From positions 744,001 to 808,000 of the forward strand of contig NZ_CP054010.1 of NCBI RefSeq assembly GCF_013267595.1: 64,000 nt of DNA. Direction: 5' to 3'. Made by a program: the position numbers and the translations under genes. Positions 26,132 to 34,868 of the stretch are shown here, piece after piece. Within the stretch, counting starts at the first letter, position 1, and every line of letters starts with the position of its first letter. Source of the DNA: Prevotella melaninogenica. GTDB taxonomy: Bacteria > Bacteroidota > Bacteroidia > Bacteroidales > Bacteroidaceae. The notes under the pieces are model-generated. The model saw only the letters and a program-made list of their open reading frames with translations, was not told the DNA's origin and searched no databases.

Positions 26132-26690
26132 AGTCGGTTGTTACTTATGTTATAAGTTGATGTATGTCTTGACTGACAAGTCATGTCATATTTGTTGTTG
26201 AAACCATATTTTTGACTCGACCTAAAAGTCTGGTTTTGACCCAGCTTAATTTTGACTCAGCCCAAAGACATAAAATCATCCGTCGTTCAAACCATTATTG
26301 ATTGAATCTTTTTGAGATTGAAACCATCTTTTTTGACTCTTCACCCATACGGATTTTAAGCTGTCTTTCAACTGAATTTGCTTGCAAAATAACAAGGTTT
26401 TATCCTAAGTTTCAACTACCTGTGAAGTACAGGGAAATGCAAGGAAAAAGAGTGAATGTCTCTGATAATGAGATATTTGAAAATCTGCCGTAACTTTGCA
26501 GGCGAGAATAATACATGGAGGTAACGTCCCGAAGCAGACACCCCAAAAGGGTGGATACTTCAATCGTATCAACTCTTGATATTGGCAAGGTGTGTCTTTG
26601 TAACACAAACCGCTGTTTGTACCACAAAGACCCTTGCCTCGGTGCGAGGGAATAATTACTCCAAAGTCGTAATTAAAGAAGAAAACAACA
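26132..26690. other. Divergent tra/mob intergenic region
   Basis: This 559-bp gap separates traA (minus) from mobA (plus), the usual place of the transfer origin in Bacteroides elements. The traA side holds four TTTTGAC words (26210, 26234, 26250, 26331). It also holds two longer partial copies, TTGAAACCAT plus T-rich plus TTTTGACTC, at about 26198-26218 and 26318-26339. The mob side holds a long imperfect hairpin (26584-26638). No protein gene is credible here. Confidence 0.6.
26584..26638 (+). other. Long imperfect hairpin before mobA, candidate oriT
   Basis: Three nested stems pair: GGCAAGG (26584-26590) with CCTTGCC (26632-26638), GTCTTTGT (26594-26601) with ACAAAGAC (26624-26631), and ACAAA (26605-26609) with TTTGT (26616-26620). 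A second small hairpin CCTCG-GTG-CGAGG and a TAATTAC/GTAATTA pair follow. The position just upstream of mobA/mobB fits a relaxase recognition site. The nick site was not identified. Confidence 0.5.
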
Positions 26691-27110
26691 GTGGATAAGC
26701 AGACGGAAAAGGGCAAAGTGGAGAAAGCTCCTGATAAGCCGCGTTGGGACAACTGGCATGTACGGCTACCCAACCCGAAAGACCAGCAAAGGGCAATTGA
26801 TTTGTTTCAGCGTTCGGGTGCGCAGACCAAGTCGGATTTCGTGCGTGGTCGTATTCTTGGAGAGAGTTTCAAGGTGATAACGGTGGATAAATCCGCTGTG
26901 GAATATTACCGAAAACTCTCCGAACTAACGGCACAAATCCATAAGATTGGCGTGCTGTATAACCAAACCGTGCGTGCCATCAACAGCTATCATAGCATAA
27001 AGACTGCACAGATTATGCTTGAGAAGTTGGAGAAATTGTCGGCTCAAATCATTGCCTTGCAAGAGCAGGCTATCAATCTAACCATTGATTATAGAAAGAA
27101 GAAGTATTGA
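26691..27110 (+). CDS. mobA: Mobilisation accessory protein MobA
   Basis: A 139-residue protein from GTG 26691. Its start is basic, and a ribbon-helix-helix-like segment (RLPNPKDQQRAIDLFQRSGA, KSDFVRGRILGES) is followed by a long helix (KLEKLSAQIIALQEQAINLT). This is typical of relaxosome accessory proteins that bind oriT and recruit the relaxase. It ends 16 bases before the mobB start. No premature stop is seen. Confidence 0.78.
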   Translation: MDKQTEKGKVEKAPDKPRWDNWHVRLPNPKDQQRAIDLFQRSGAQTKSDFVRGRILGESFKVITVDKSAVEYYRKLSELTAQIHKIGVLYNQTVRAINSYHSIKTAQIMLEKLEKLSAQIIALQEQAINLTIDYRKKKY

Positions 27111-27126
27111 TAATTTAGTAAAAAAA

Positions 27127-28407
27127 ATGACAGCAAAAATTTCAGCAACGGAAAACCTTGGAGGGGCACTCGGCTACAACTTCAAAAAGGTTGAAAAAGG
27201 AGAAGCGAATATTCTTCTTGCCGCTGAATTGTATCAGAGCAAGGAAGGACGTTATACGATGGAGGACGTGCTTGCTGATATGGAGGCATTGATACCGAAA
27301 AACTGTCGTACCAAGAAAACGGTGTTCCACTGTTCGCTCAATCCGCACCCGGACGAGAAACTATCCGATGAGCAACTCACACAGATAGCCAAGGAGTATA
27401 TGGAGGCACTCGGCTACGGCAATCAACCTTATATCGTCTTCAAGCACAGCGACATCTCCCGTGAGCATATACACATCGTATCACTTCGGGTGGATAGTCG
27501 TGGGCAGAAGATTAATGATAAGTTTGAGAAACGGTGGAGCAAGCAAATTACCGATGCCTTGGAAAAGAGGTTTGGTCTCATTCCAAGTTCAAAAGTTACT
27601 GACAAGGCGATGAAAGAAACGCTCAAGGTGGATATTGGTAAAGGGAATATCAAGAAACAAGTAGCCGAAACGCTTCGCTCTGTCCTAAAGCATTATAAGT
27701 TCTACTCACTTGGAGAATTGAATGCCATCCTCTCCGTATACAATCTTGCAGTGGAGGAAGTTAAGACAGAGTTTCGGGGAAAGAAATATGAAGGGCTTGT
27801 CTATGTCCCAACAGATGATAAGGGAGACAAGGTAAGCAGCCCTATCCATGCATCGGACATTGGACGTGGTGTGGGCTATACTGCCGTACAGAATAGGATG
27901 CAGAAGTCCAAACAAGCTATCAAGCCATTGATATCAATCATAAGGTACAGGGTGTTACAAACAATGCGTACCTCTCCAAAGACAGAGGAAGAACTTCGGC
28001 AAAGACTGGAGGAACAAGGCTTGCGTGTGGTAATTCGAAAGAATTCCAATGGACGTATCTATGGCATCACATTCATTGATGACGAAGTGGGCATTGCGCT
28101 CAATGGTTCTCGATTAGGTAAGGGATATGCCGCCAATGTATTCAATGGCTATTTCTCTAATCCTGCTAATAACCCATTCTTGGACGAAACGCTGTATGGC
28201 AATCCGTCTGTCTGTTTGGAACAATCAGCAACTGTCCAGCCTTTACAATCCAATGCAGAAGAAGGGGATAATCTTGTCGATGAACTTATCGAGGATATAG
28301 CAGATGGTTCTTTCCTACCTACGGGCAACGATGATTGGAAGGAAGCGGTATGGCAACGCAAACTCCGCAGACAAAGTAAGATAAAACTTAAACGAAGAAA
28401 ACATTAA
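27127..28407 (+). CDS. mobB: MobB relaxase
   Basis: A 426-residue relaxase from ATG 27127. The N-terminal domain has the Bacteroides MobB pattern: ISATENLGGALGYNFKKVEK, HCSLNPHPDEKLSDEQL and the metal-binding HxH in SREHIHIVSLRVDSRGQKIN. It nicks oriT and leads the strand into the recipient. It follows mobA closely and precedes the coupling-protein gene. The frame is intact, so the element may still be mobilised in trans if another element supplies the channel. Confidence 0.88.
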   Translation: MTAKISATENLGGALGYNFKKVEKGEANILLAAELYQSKEGRYTMEDVLADMEALIPKNCRTKKTVFHCSLNPHPDEKLSDEQLTQIAKEYMEALGYGNQPYIVFKHSDISREHIHIVSLRVDSRGQKINDKFEKRWSKQITDALEKRFGLIPSSKVTDKAMKETLKVDIGKGNIKKQVAETLRSVLKHYKFYSLGELNAILSVYNLAVEEVKTEFRGKKYEGLVYVPTDDKGDKVSSPIHASDIGRGVGYTAVQNRMQKSKQAIKPLISIIRYRVLQTMRTSPKTEEELRQRLEEQGLRVVIRKNSNGRIYGITFIDDEVGIALNGSRLGKGYAANVFNGYFSNPANNPFLDETLYGNPSVCLEQSATVQPLQSNAEEGDNLVDELIEDIADGSFLPTGNDDWKEAVWQRKLRRQSKIKLKRRKH

Positions 28408-28472
28408 ATAAACGAGTATTTCTATCTCCCCTCCCTTCGGAGGAGTTGGGGAAGGCTACAAAAAATAGCATT

Positions 28473-30476
28473 ATGGCACAGGAAGATGATTTAAGGGCAT
28501 TAGGTAAAGTCATGGACTTTATGAGGGGCATATCAGTGATATTCCTCCTCGTTAACTGTTATTGGTTCTGTTACGAGGCATTTCATGTCTGGGGGTTTAC
28601 GCTTGGAATCATTGATAAGATACTGATGAATTTCCAGCGTACCACAGGGTTATTTTCGTCTATCCTTTGGACAAAACTCTTTTGCGTGGTATTCCTTGCC
28701 TTGTCCTGTCTTGGGACGAAAGGCGTGAAGGAAGAGAAAATCACGTGGCCAAAGATTTGGACGGTGCTTTTCTCAGGCTTTGTCTTTTACTTTCTCAATT
28801 GGTGGCTGCTGGTATTACCCATCGGCAAAATCGGGGCGGCTTCCCTCTATATATTTATGCTATCCGTTGGCTATATCTGTCTGCTGATGGGTGGCGTATG
28901 GATGAGCCGACTACTCAAAAACAACTTGATGGACGATGTGTTCAACACAGAGAACGAGAGTTTTATGCAGGAAACTCGGTTGATGGAAAATGAATACTCT
29001 GTCAATCTTCCTACACGCTTCTACTATAAGAAGAAATGGAACAACGGTTGGATAAACGTGGTCAATCCATTTCGTGCCTCGATGGTGCTGGGTACTCTGG
29101 GGTCGGGTAAGTCATATGCCATCGTGAACAACTATATCAAGCAACAGATAGAGAAAGGCTTTGCCATGTATATCTACGACTACAAGTTCCCAGACCTTTC
29201 AGAGATAGCCTACAATCACCTGTTTCATCATTTGGACGCTTACAAGGTAAAACCTCAGTTCTTTGTAATAAACTTCGATGACCCTCGCAGGAGCCACCGT
29301 TGCAATCCTATCAATCCTGCCTTTATGACGGATATATCGGACGCTTACGAAAGTGCCTACACCATCATGCTCAACTTGAACCGTTCGTGGATACAAAAGC
29401 AGGGAGATTTCTTTGTAGAGTCACCGATTATCTTGCTGGCTGCCATCATTTGGTTTCTGAAAATCTATGAGGACGGGAAGTATTGCACGTTTCCACATGC
29501 TATTGAGTTCCTGAACCGTCCCTACGCACAGATATTCCCGATACTCACCTCCTACGATGAACTTGCCAACTACCTTTCTCCTTTTATGGACGCATGGGAA
29601 GGCGGAGCACAGGACCAGTTGCAGGGACAGATAGCCAGTGCCAAAATACCACTGTCTCGTATGATAAGCCCTGCCCTTTATTGGGTGATGACGGGTGACG
29701 ATTTCTCACTTGACATCAATAACCCTAATGAGCCAAAAGTCCTTGTCGTTGGTAATAATCCCGACCGCCAGAATATCTATTCGGCTGCACTCGGACTTTA
29801 CAATAGCCGTATCGTGAAGCTCATCAATAAGAAGAAGCAGCTCAAAAGTTCTGTGATTATCGACGAGTTGCCGACTATCTACTTCCGTGGGCTGGATAAT
29901 CTCATTGCTACAGCCCGAAGCAATAAGGTGGCGGTATGTTTGGGCTTTCAAGACTTCTCACAACTTACCCGTGATTATGGCGACAAAGAAAGTAAGGTAA
30001 TACAGAACACTGTAGGTAACGTGTTTTCTGGGCAAGTGGTAGGAGAAACAGCTAAAACACTTTCCGAGCGATTTGGTAAGGTGCTTCAACAACGACAATC
30101 TATGACCATCAACCGCAACGACAAATCCACTTCTATCTCCACACAGATGGATAGCCTTATCCCTGCGTCGAAAATCAGCAACCTCACACAAGGTATGTTT
30201 GTAGGAACTGTATCCGACAACTTCGACGAGCGTATAGATCAAAAGATTTTCCACGCGGAGATTGTCGTGGATAGCGCCAAAGTCTCTGCCGAAATGATGC
30301 AATACCAGTCTATCCCAGAAATCAACACATTCCGAAACAAAGATGGCTCCGATAATCTCAAAGAAACCATCAAGATTAACTATCAGTGTGTGAAACAGGA
30401 AATATTAAATTTGGTGGCTTCAGAAATAGAGAGGATAAAACATAATTCAAATCTATGTCATCTAATTAAGACTTAA
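28473..30476 (+). CDS. mobC: VirD4-type coupling protein (MobC/TraG family)
   Basis: A 667-residue protein from ATG 28473 with three or more N-terminal membrane segments (WTVLFSGFVFYFLNWWLLVL, SLYIFMLSVGYICLLMGGVW). It has a Walker A site (VLGTLGSGKSYAIVNNY) and a Walker B region (SSVIIDELPTIYF). Coupling proteins bring the relaxase-DNA complex to the secretion channel. Naming differs between elements (mobC or traG). The length is normal and no damage is seen. Confidence 0.87.
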   Translation: MAQEDDLRALGKVMDFMRGISVIFLLVNCYWFCYEAFHVWGFTLGIIDKILMNFQRTTGLFSSILWTKLFCVVFLALSCLGTKGVKEEKITWPKIWTVLFSGFVFYFLNWWLLVLPIGKIGAASLYIFMLSVGYICLLMGGVWMSRLLKNNLMDDVFNTENESFMQETRLMENEYSVNLPTRFYYKKKWNNGWINVVNPFRASMVLGTLGSGKSYAIVNNYIKQQIEKGFAMYIYDYKFPDLSEIAYNHLFHHLDAYKVKPQFFVINFDDPRRSHRCNPINPAFMTDISDAYESAYTIMLNLNRSWIQKQGDFFVESPIILLAAIIWFLKIYEDGKYCTFPHAIEFLNRPYAQIFPILTSYDELANYLSPFMDAWEGGAQDQLQGQIASAKIPLSRMISPALYWVMTGDDFSLDINNPNEPKVLVVGNNPDRQNIYSAALGLYNSRIVKLINKKKQLKSSVIIDELPTIYFRGLDNLIATARSNKVAVCLGFQDFSQLTRDYGDKESKVIQNTVGNVFSGQVVGETAKTLSERFGKVLQQRQSMTINRNDKSTSISTQMDSLIPASKISNLTQGMFVGTVSDNFDERIDQKIFHAEIVVDSAKVSAEMMQYQSIPEINTFRNKDGSDNLKETIKINYQCVKQEILNLVASEIERIKHNSNLCHLIKT

Positions 30477-30506
30477 AAAGCTATTGATTTTATTCTGCTT
30501 ATCAAA

Positions 30507-30686
30507 CTAAATAAAGTTATTTACAGCTTTATAATATGGTGTAAAATAGTTTTTGTTAATTAATATAGAGGCTGTTCCTGTCATATTATGTAGAATACTA
30601 TAACCTTTTCTACTAACTTGCACGTGAGCCATAAAGAAATTGTGCCCATCTTGTTTTACTGGAATGTGTGAAATATTACCTTCCAT
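30507..30686 (-). CDS. Small ORF (59 aa) after a glycine-zipper toxin fragment
   Basis: The 59-residue reading frame starts MEGNISHIPVKQDGHNFFMA and ends YYKAVNNFI. Its start overlaps the end of the glycine-rich fragment at 30676. It is not hydrophobic. Together with that fragment it may be a small toxin/immunity pair or the tail of a degraded Rhs tip. I recognise no family and the call is tentative. Confidence 0.4.
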   Translation of the reverse strand: MEGNISHIPVKQDGHNFFMAHVQVSRKGYSILHNMTGTASILINKNYFTPYYKAVNNFI

Positions 30687-30879
30687 AAATCATATCAACA
30701 GTTCCTACTCCTAGCCAACTGGCACCAAAAGATCCACAAATACCACCTACAGCACCTCCTATGATTGCTCCAGGAATAGCACCAACACCTCCAAACCATG
30801 CTCCTATCGCCGTATCAACCTTTGCTCCCAATGTCGAACCAGATACGCCAGATACGAATACACTGGTTAAGTTAAGTTC
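30676..30879 (-). pseudogene. Glycine-zipper toxin-like C-terminal fragment
   Basis: An open frame of about 67 codons without a start codon at its beginning. It reads SVFVSGVSGSTLGAKVDTAI, GAWFGGVGAIPGAIIGGAVG and ICGSFGASWLGVGTVDMIYG. The glycine/alanine zipper resembles pore-forming bacteriocin-type tails at the ends of polymorphic toxins. It lies immediately after an immunity-like gene, as displaced Rhs tips do. It is probably a remnant. Confidence 0.5.
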
Positions 30880-30892
30880 ATTTCATGTCTGA

Positions 30893-31246
30893 TTATATCT
30901 GCGGGATATCCTCCATAGAGTCTACGGAAGGAATATGGCAAATTTCTGAATCATCTACCTTCCAAAAATCTAATTCATAGAGCGTATCATTAGAATCTAT
31001 TAAAAGATAAACCGCTACTTCAACATTATCAACATCATGAAACTTGCAACATGAAAGAACTCTACTTTGTCTTCGAGTATATTTCTGGTTATTTTTAAAA
31101 AGCCCAATACTGCCTATTTTCTCTTTTGTGAGAGGATAAGCGATAAATTTATTTTCCCAATTACTTTCTAATTGGAATTGAGCTTTGGACGCTAGAAAGG
31201 CAATAAGAGCTACTTCCTCAGGAAAAATTTTTCTTTTATATTCCAT
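30893..31246 (-). CDS. Possible immunity protein (117 aa) for the Rhs tip
   Basis: A 117-residue soluble protein: YKRKIFPEEVALIAFLASKA, KIGSIGLFKNNQKYTRRQ, then VAVYLLIDSNDTLYELDFWK. It resembles the DUF6984-like proteins that follow toxins in Bacteroidetes. It overlaps the end of the Rhs core fragment by 11 bases, which is the normal toxin-immunity arrangement. The inhibitory target is inferred to be the tip encoded just upstream. Confidence 0.55.
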   Translation of the reverse strand: MEYKRKIFPEEVALIAFLASKAQFQLESNWENKFIAYPLTKEKIGSIGLFKNNQKYTRRQSRVLSCCKFHDVDNVEVAVYLLIDSNDTLYELDFWKVDDSEICHIPSVDSMEDIPQI

Positions 31247-32508
31247 GAATCCGACCTATATTATAAATATATTCACCATTCTCCAACCTTTTGAATACAG
31301 TATATTGAAGTTTGTCACCTGACACATTTATTATTCTATTCACTGGTTTACCTACAGGAATATTACTTATACGTTTCAAATCATTTATAACGGAACTTCG
31401 CACCATGTTTCTGTTAAGACCCATATCATCTACATGTCTAAATGTATGATGCACTTGGTTAGGGTTATTACCAAATTGAACTGTTCTATTTTGCAATTTG
31501 CTAAATTTGTGGAATAAACCCAATCCGCTTTTTATCATGCCTGCCACGCCATTTGCTATTGCTTTTCCAGAGAACAGAATATAAAACTCTGGATACACTA
31601 GTTCTAAAGGCTTTTCATGAGGGGCATTATTCTTTCCAAGAACTACTACTTCTTTTAATTTTACAACACGTTTTTTAGGACCACCGGACAAATAGTCAGA
31701 GTACTCAGAATAATCATTTTCTCCATTTATATTCTCATTGTGCATTGCATGATTAAAAAGTCCTATGGTCATCCCCTGCATTGCTCCTTGCAGGAAGTCA
31801 CCTCCTGTAGCCCATGCAACGATTCCACCCATTGCCGTAGTGGAAGCTACCATAAGTCCAGAGTTTAAGTTTATGCTTTGTGCATAAGACCCTATTCCTG
31901 AAGAAGCTGCTCCTGAAATTAATCCATTCCAGAAATTATCTCCATTTAAAGCATTAAAGACACCACTAGATAAGCCATGTGCACCAGCTCTCAACAGTTC
32001 ATGTCCAAAAGTTCCAACGCCATTAAAAATTGAGCCTATTCCATAAGTTGCTGCTGCGCTAAGTCCCCCTAGCAAGGCTCCTCTCCATATTGGCTTATCT
32101 GACATAGCCGCATTCATGGCACCCATCATTGCGCCCATTGCAGTTATTGCGATAAAATCGTCAAGGACAAATACATCACCGCTAGAATCGGCATATTTGA
32201 GAGGATTATTCAGACAATAACTATAGCTGTTATAGTTCTGGCTATTGTCACCTTCCTGTACGTATTTATCTGGATTCAGGAATCGACCGAGTACAGGATC
32301 ATAGACACGGCCATTCATATTGATGAGGTTGAACTCATTCAGCATCTCATGCCCCATGCAACCACAGTGCAGGCCCAATGGTGTTGAGCGTTTCCGTCTG
32401 CTTACCCCCACGCATCGTATGAAGCATCGAAGACTTTCGTGCCCTTCTCATCCATAACGTAAAGGATGCTGCCCAAAATGTCCGTGAAGGCAAGATTGCA
32501 TACATTCT
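31236..32508 (-). pseudogene. Rhs-repeat core and toxin tip, 5' truncated and frameshifted
   Basis: The Rhs core signature is clear: EMLNEFNLINMNGRVYDPVL, GRFLNPDKYVQEGD, YSYCLNNPLKYADSSGD. It is followed by a glycine/alanine-rich region and an HxxH-like tip (RTVQFGNNPNQVHHTFRHVD). Upstream the frame is broken: DILGSILYVMDEKGTKVFDA with SYDAWG is in another frame at 32412-32500, and everything before is missing. It is therefore a displaced C-terminal cassette that could be exchanged into a full Rhs gene. The tip may be a nuclease; this is not proven. Confidence 0.75.
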
Positions 32509-32916
32509 TTAGTCTCCATTTTTGATAACAGTCTGCTTGAATTCTTTTGCTTCTCTATCGTAATAGACCGAATTCCATAAGTCGTTAAATTCTTTTTCGG
32601 TTATCATATTTATACCCATCTTTTTGAAATCTTCCAATTCGCAATTTGTATCCAGCCAATAACCATAATTTCTATCGTCTGGCATTTTTACAATAATCCT
32701 ACCATCTTTAGCAAATCCAATTTCTCTGTTTGCAATATGATTTACCACATCGTCATATTCAATAAACCATAGAGTAACATCCTCTATTTTATCATCAAAA
32801 TCAGGATTTGCACTGAGTGGAACGATCATCTTATGCAGCAAACGACACCATAAGCTTCGTTTTGTTTTATTGTTCTGCTTTTTTTCTGATGACCACTTTA
32901 AAATAAAATATTTCAT
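32509..32916 (-). CDS. Possible immunity protein (135 aa) for an orphan toxin tip
   Basis: A 135-residue acidic protein (SANPDFDDKIEDVTLWFIEY, GYWLDTNCELEDFKKMGINM) with a basic start. No known domain was recognised. It begins 35 bases after the stop of the toxin-tip fragment at 32952, and a displaced Rhs core follows it. This position suggests an immunity gene kept after its toxin gene decayed. Confidence 0.45.
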   Translation of the reverse strand: MKYFILKWSSEKKQNNKTKRSLWCRLLHKMIVPLSANPDFDDKIEDVTLWFIEYDDVVNHIANREIGFAKDGRIIVKMPDDRNYGYWLDTNCELEDFKKMGINMITEKEFNDLWNSVYYDREAKEFKQTVIKNGD

Positions 32917-32951
32917 AAATTTGTACTACTTAATATTTAACGAAACCAATG

Positions 32952-33115
32952 CTATGAGTCTTCATCATTTAATCGCCATTTATAATGGATATGTCCTGGA
33001 TCAGCAGTGCGCCAATTGTCATAAGGAAATTTTGTATTTCTCAAATTTTGATTTATGTTTCTTAAAGTAGGATTACCTATCTTTTTTGTGTAATATGGTG
33101 ATGCCCCCCAGCGAA
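32952..33115 (-). pseudogene. Orphan polymorphic-toxin tip fragment
   Basis: The frame reads SLRWGASPYYTKKIGNPTLR, then DNWRTADPGHIHYKWRLNDE and ends at TAG 32952-32954. The PGHIHYK block with its two histidines looks like a nuclease active site. There is no start codon or Rhs core in front. The fragment fuses into the broken end of abiEii in a different frame, marking a rearrangement junction near 33110. Confidence 0.5.
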
Positions 33116-33438
33116 GAGATTTTGTTTGAAAGTCTCCTTAATGTGCTGAAAGTTACCAGAATGTTCAAACAACCTGCCTACATCATACAGCTGTTTGATT
33201 ATTTCCAGTGAGCAATCCCTGTCTCCCTTGATATAAGGAATGCCAGAGGTATTGGGGGCAAATGCCGTAAGTTTATCACCGAGAATATCATCAGCAGAGG
33301 GCACAGTTACCATCAATGGCTCATTGTCCAATTCTATAAAAGGACCTTTAATCTCGACTTCTTCGGTAGCATGATATTGTAAATCCTCATACAGGACATC
33401 AAGCAGTATATATGCAGGTTTATCATCGTTCTTATAAG
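33077..33438 (-). pseudogene. abiEii: AbiEii toxin, 3' part, displaced by inversion
   Basis: In frame with the fragment ending at 4316, this reads KNDDKPAYILLDVLYEDLQY, KGPFIELDNEPLMVTVP and SADDILGDKLTAFAPNTSG, the middle and C-terminal part of AbiEii proteins. It includes the conserved GDKLTAFAP helix. It ends HHHITQKR at TAG 33077. The expected C-terminus is shorter than in relatives, and the sequence after KETFKQ seems to be replaced by toxin-tip DNA. Thus the toxin was probably broken at both the IS and its 3' end. Confidence 0.85.
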
Positions 33439-34868
33439 CAATAGTCCGTTAAATTTTCGCAGTTTGCGAAGCTTTTACCCAAAAGCCAACAGGAATTGTG
33501 GCAGAAAGAAAACATGATAAGTCTCTGAGAAAGAGATAATTAGGCAATAGAATATAACAAAGTATAACATAATAAAATCGGCTATCTCATTGAATTTCAG
33601 TAACTTTATAGATGTAAAAAGACAATAAAGTTTATGCTGATAACCAACTTGATTAGCCGATATATGAAGCTCTGCAAAGCAGCATTTAGTGCTGAAGATG
33701 GAGCAAAGTTAAACAAAAGTATTCAAACAAACGTCATGGAAATGCTTTTTCTTTTGATGGTCATCCCAAGGAAATGTAATTTTACGCAGATGGGACGCTA
33801 TGGAAAGCGTGGCGAACAATGCTATCGGCAGACGGCAGAGCGCAGCGTGAACTGGCTCGAAATAAATATGTGGCTGAGTGCTTTCGCCTTCAAGCAGGGT
33901 AAAGGGCTCAATGCCATCGTTATTGATCCAAGCTTCATCAAGAAGGCTGGGAAGCATACCCCATACGTGGGTACGTTTTGGTCGGGCTGTGCAGGTGCGG
34001 TAAAGCACGGTCTTGAGATCCTCGGCATCGGTGTGATAGACGTGGACTTGCATGAGTGTATGATGCTCAAGGCTGTGCAGACCACATTGGAAAAAGGGGA
34101 GGAGAAAAAAGAGATGAGTCTATACGACTGGTATACCAAGGTGTTGGAGGACGACAAGGTAACCTTACAGCGTATTTGCAAGGTTCTTGTCGCTGACTCA
34201 GCCTTCTCCAAAAGACCTTTCATCGACAAGGTAATGAAGATGGGCTTCCATGTTGTGAGCCGCTTGCGTCATGACGCAGCCTTGTTCTACACATGGGATG
34301 GGGAACCCACGGGAAAGCCCGGCCGTCCTCGTATCAAAGGTGACAAGATTGACGTAAGGAACATCGACATATCCAAAGGCAATGAGCTTGATTTAGGAGA
34401 GACCAAAGGCAAAGCCTATGCGCTCAAGGCGTGGTGCAAGTCCTTGCATAGGGTCGTGTCGATTGTCATCCACGAGTTGCCCAACGGTGTCCGCCGTTTG
34501 TACTTCTCTACGGATGAGAGCATGAGTGGACGCGATGTGATGGAGTACTATACCACACGTTTCCAAGAGGAGTTTTGCTTTCGCGACGCAAAGCAATTCC
34601 TCGGTCTTACCGATTGTCAGGCACGCGACAAGAGAAAACTTGAATTTGCTTTCAACTCTTCATTCACAGCACTCAATGTGACCAAAATCATGTGCAAGGA
34701 ACTTGGCACGTCCATCGGTCGACTTAAAGCGCAGATGGTCAATGCCTACTATGCACAACGAATTATTGACGTGTTCGAGAAGAACCCGAACACGCCATTA
34801 AATAAAGAAAGGATAAATGATATATTTAGTTTCGCTGCTGATGCAGCATAATATTTAACGGACTATTG
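33439..34868 (+). mobile_element. IS4-type insertion sequence, copy 2 (1,430 bp)
   Basis: Same ends as copy 1 (CAATAGTCCGTTAAAT / ATTTAACGGACTATTG) and the same length, but in the opposite orientation. The left flank is abiEii sequence (CTTATAAG) and the right flank integrase sequence (GTTATGCAC). Both flanks find their partners at copy 1. The two copies therefore formed the ends of the inversion. Confidence 0.92.
33634..34851 (+). CDS. IS4-family DDE transposase
   Basis: A 405-residue protein identical to the one at 4334-5551, with the same putative catalytic residues (DPSFIKK, VADSAFSK, EEFCFRDAKQ). Perfect identity between the copies fits recent transposition or gene conversion during the inversion. 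It should be functional. Confidence 0.9.
   Translation: MLITNLISRYMKLCKAAFSAEDGAKLNKSIQTNVMEMLFLLMVIPRKCNFTQMGRYGKRGEQCYRQTAERSVNWLEINMWLSAFAFKQGKGLNAIVIDPSFIKKAGKHTPYVGTFWSGCAGAVKHGLEILGIGVIDVDLHECMMLKAVQTTLEKGEEKKEMSLYDWYTKVLEDDKVTLQRICKVLVADSAFSKRPFIDKVMKMGFHVVSRLRHDAALFYTWDGEPTGKPGRPRIKGDKIDVRNIDISKGNELDLGETKGKAYALKAWCKSLHRVVSIVIHELPNGVRRLYFSTDESMSGRDVMEYYTTRFQEEFCFRDAKQFLGLTDCQARDKRKLEFAFNSSFTALNVTKIMCKELGTSIGRLKAQMVNAYYAQRIIDVFEKNPNTPLNKERINDIFSFAADAA

Larger units (their letters stand above)
5747..33438. other. 27.7-kb segment inverted between two IS copies
   Basis: The segment is bounded by IS copy 1 (minus) and copy 2 (plus). Two independent genes are split with exchanged halves. 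The abiEii 5' part is at 3957-4316 and its 3' part at 33438-33077. The integrase N-terminal part is at 35414-34869 and its C-terminal part at 5747-6430. Flipping the segment rejoins both in frame, with short duplications at each original site: CTTAT or GCTTAT in abiEii, CATAAC or GCATAAC in the integrase. This is what homologous recombination between inverted repeats produces. Confidence 0.92.

Noticed and set aside
28446..28472. TTG start of the coupling-protein gene at 28446
   Set aside because: It lies in a GC-rich repeat before the gene; ATG 28473 gives the usual length.
4317..34868. A composite transposon made of two IS copies carrying 29 kb
   Set aside because: The flanks of the two IS copies are exchanged between two genes, which shows inversion between two independent insertions and not transposition of the whole unit.
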